From Chitinophaga sp. H8 (GTDB lineage Bacteria > Bacteroidota > Bacteroidia > Chitinophagales > Chitinophagaceae), in assembly GCF_040567655.1 (NCBI RefSeq), contig NZ_JBEXAC010000001.1, forward strand, positions 1,426,001 through 1,490,000: a stretch of 64,000 bases of DNA. The letters run 5' to 3'. The position numbers and the translations under genes are program-made. Shown in pieces: positions 63,734 through 64,000 of this stretch. Each line of letters begins with the position of its first letter. The stretch's first letter is position 1. The notes beneath the pieces are model-generated. The model saw nothing but the letters and a program-made list of their open reading frames with translations, was not told where the DNA came from and made no database searches.

Positions 63734-64000
63734 ATGGCACAAGTTCATCACGGAAGAGGCGTAAAAAGAATACGTGAAATACTTCAGATCAAGCAGGAAG
63801 TATTAGCTGATACTTTGGGCATCAGTCAGCAAAGTGTTTCTTTATTAGAAACCAAAGAAACTATTGATGCTGAAATGTTACAGTCTATTGCACAGGCATT
63901 AGGTGTACCTCCCGAAGCTATTAAGCATTTTGACGAGAATGCTGCTATTAGCATAGTAGCAAATTCTTTTAGTGACTTTAAGGAGCATGCCATTGCTTCT
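63734..64000 (+). CDS. XRE-family helix-turn-helix regulator (C-terminus cut by window edge)
   Basis: The frame starts with ATG at 63734 and is open to the right edge (89 codons seen). RIREILQIKQEVLADTLGIS and QQSVSLLETKETID form a lambda-repressor-like helix-turn-helix, residues 11-65. An upstream promoter and operator-like repeats suggest autoregulation. It may control the divergent HEPN gene and others off the window. Confidence 0.85.
   Translation, partial: MAQVHHGRGVKRIREILQIKQEVLADTLGISQQSVSLLETKETIDAEMLQSIAQALGVPPEAIKHFDENAAISIVANSFSDFKEHAIAS

Overview
The window looks like chromosomal DNA of a Bacteroidota member of the Chitinophaga type. The evidence is a SusC/SusD pair under an ECF-sigma/FecR switch, TonB-dependent receptors, many LxxC lipoproteins, a GH18 chitinase, and repeated TAnnTTTG -7 promoter elements. 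No tRNA, rRNA, CRISPR array or intact transposase was seen.

Layout. 1-1791: 5' part of a TonB-dependent receptor that runs off the left edge. 2.1-4.7 kb: an alkylation-repair module (Ada-type zinc domain fused to AlkB; Ada-like AraC/methyltransferase; a second 2OG-Fe(II) oxygenase). 4.7-7.3 kb: OmpA lipoprotein, RibD-type reductase, an intergenic inverted repeat and two unknown genes. 7.4-12.05 kb: leuC-leuD-leuA/cimA-leuB operon on the minus strand. 12.3-15.4 kb: DUF1801 protein, a probably 5'-truncated gene, GH18 chitinase, NAD(P)-binding protein. 15.4-20.2 kb: TonB receptor plus DUF4374 lipoprotein, divergent from an AraC regulator.

20.3-35.9 kb: a polysaccharide utilization locus (ECF sigma, FecR, STN-containing SusC, SusD, GH39-like, GH5-like, periplasmic TIM-barrel isomerase, ROK kinase, SIS isomerase, GH78 rhamnosidase). 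36.1-41.4 kb: a probable periplasmic sugar-oxidising module (gluconate-dehydrogenase subunit-3-like protein, GMC flavoenzyme, heme protein with HEAT repeats). 41.5-56.6 kb: a stress and storage island (zinc ribbon, P-type ATPase, Zn-alcohol dehydrogenase, site-2 protease with CBS, universal stress protein, and a four-gene glycogen operon including a GT3-GT35 fusion). 56.75-57.6 kb: a decayed partial copy of the heme-protein gene, so the island lies between direct repeats. 57.9-64 kb: an AT-rich accessory region with three HEPN-like proteins, a membrane protein and an XRE regulator, plausibly a defence cluster.

Main points of interest: (1) the two alkylation-repair promoters share a 14-bp element at the same distance (36 bp) from their -7 boxes; (2) a candidate antisense small RNA, with promoter and terminator, lies upstream of susC; (3) the glycogen/stress island is flanked by a gene and its decayed copy; (4) the GH57 protein in the glycogen operon lacks its presumed nucleophile and about 55 residues; (5) the HEPN-rich right end has operator-like GGTA-N3-TACC repeats in front of the XRE gene.
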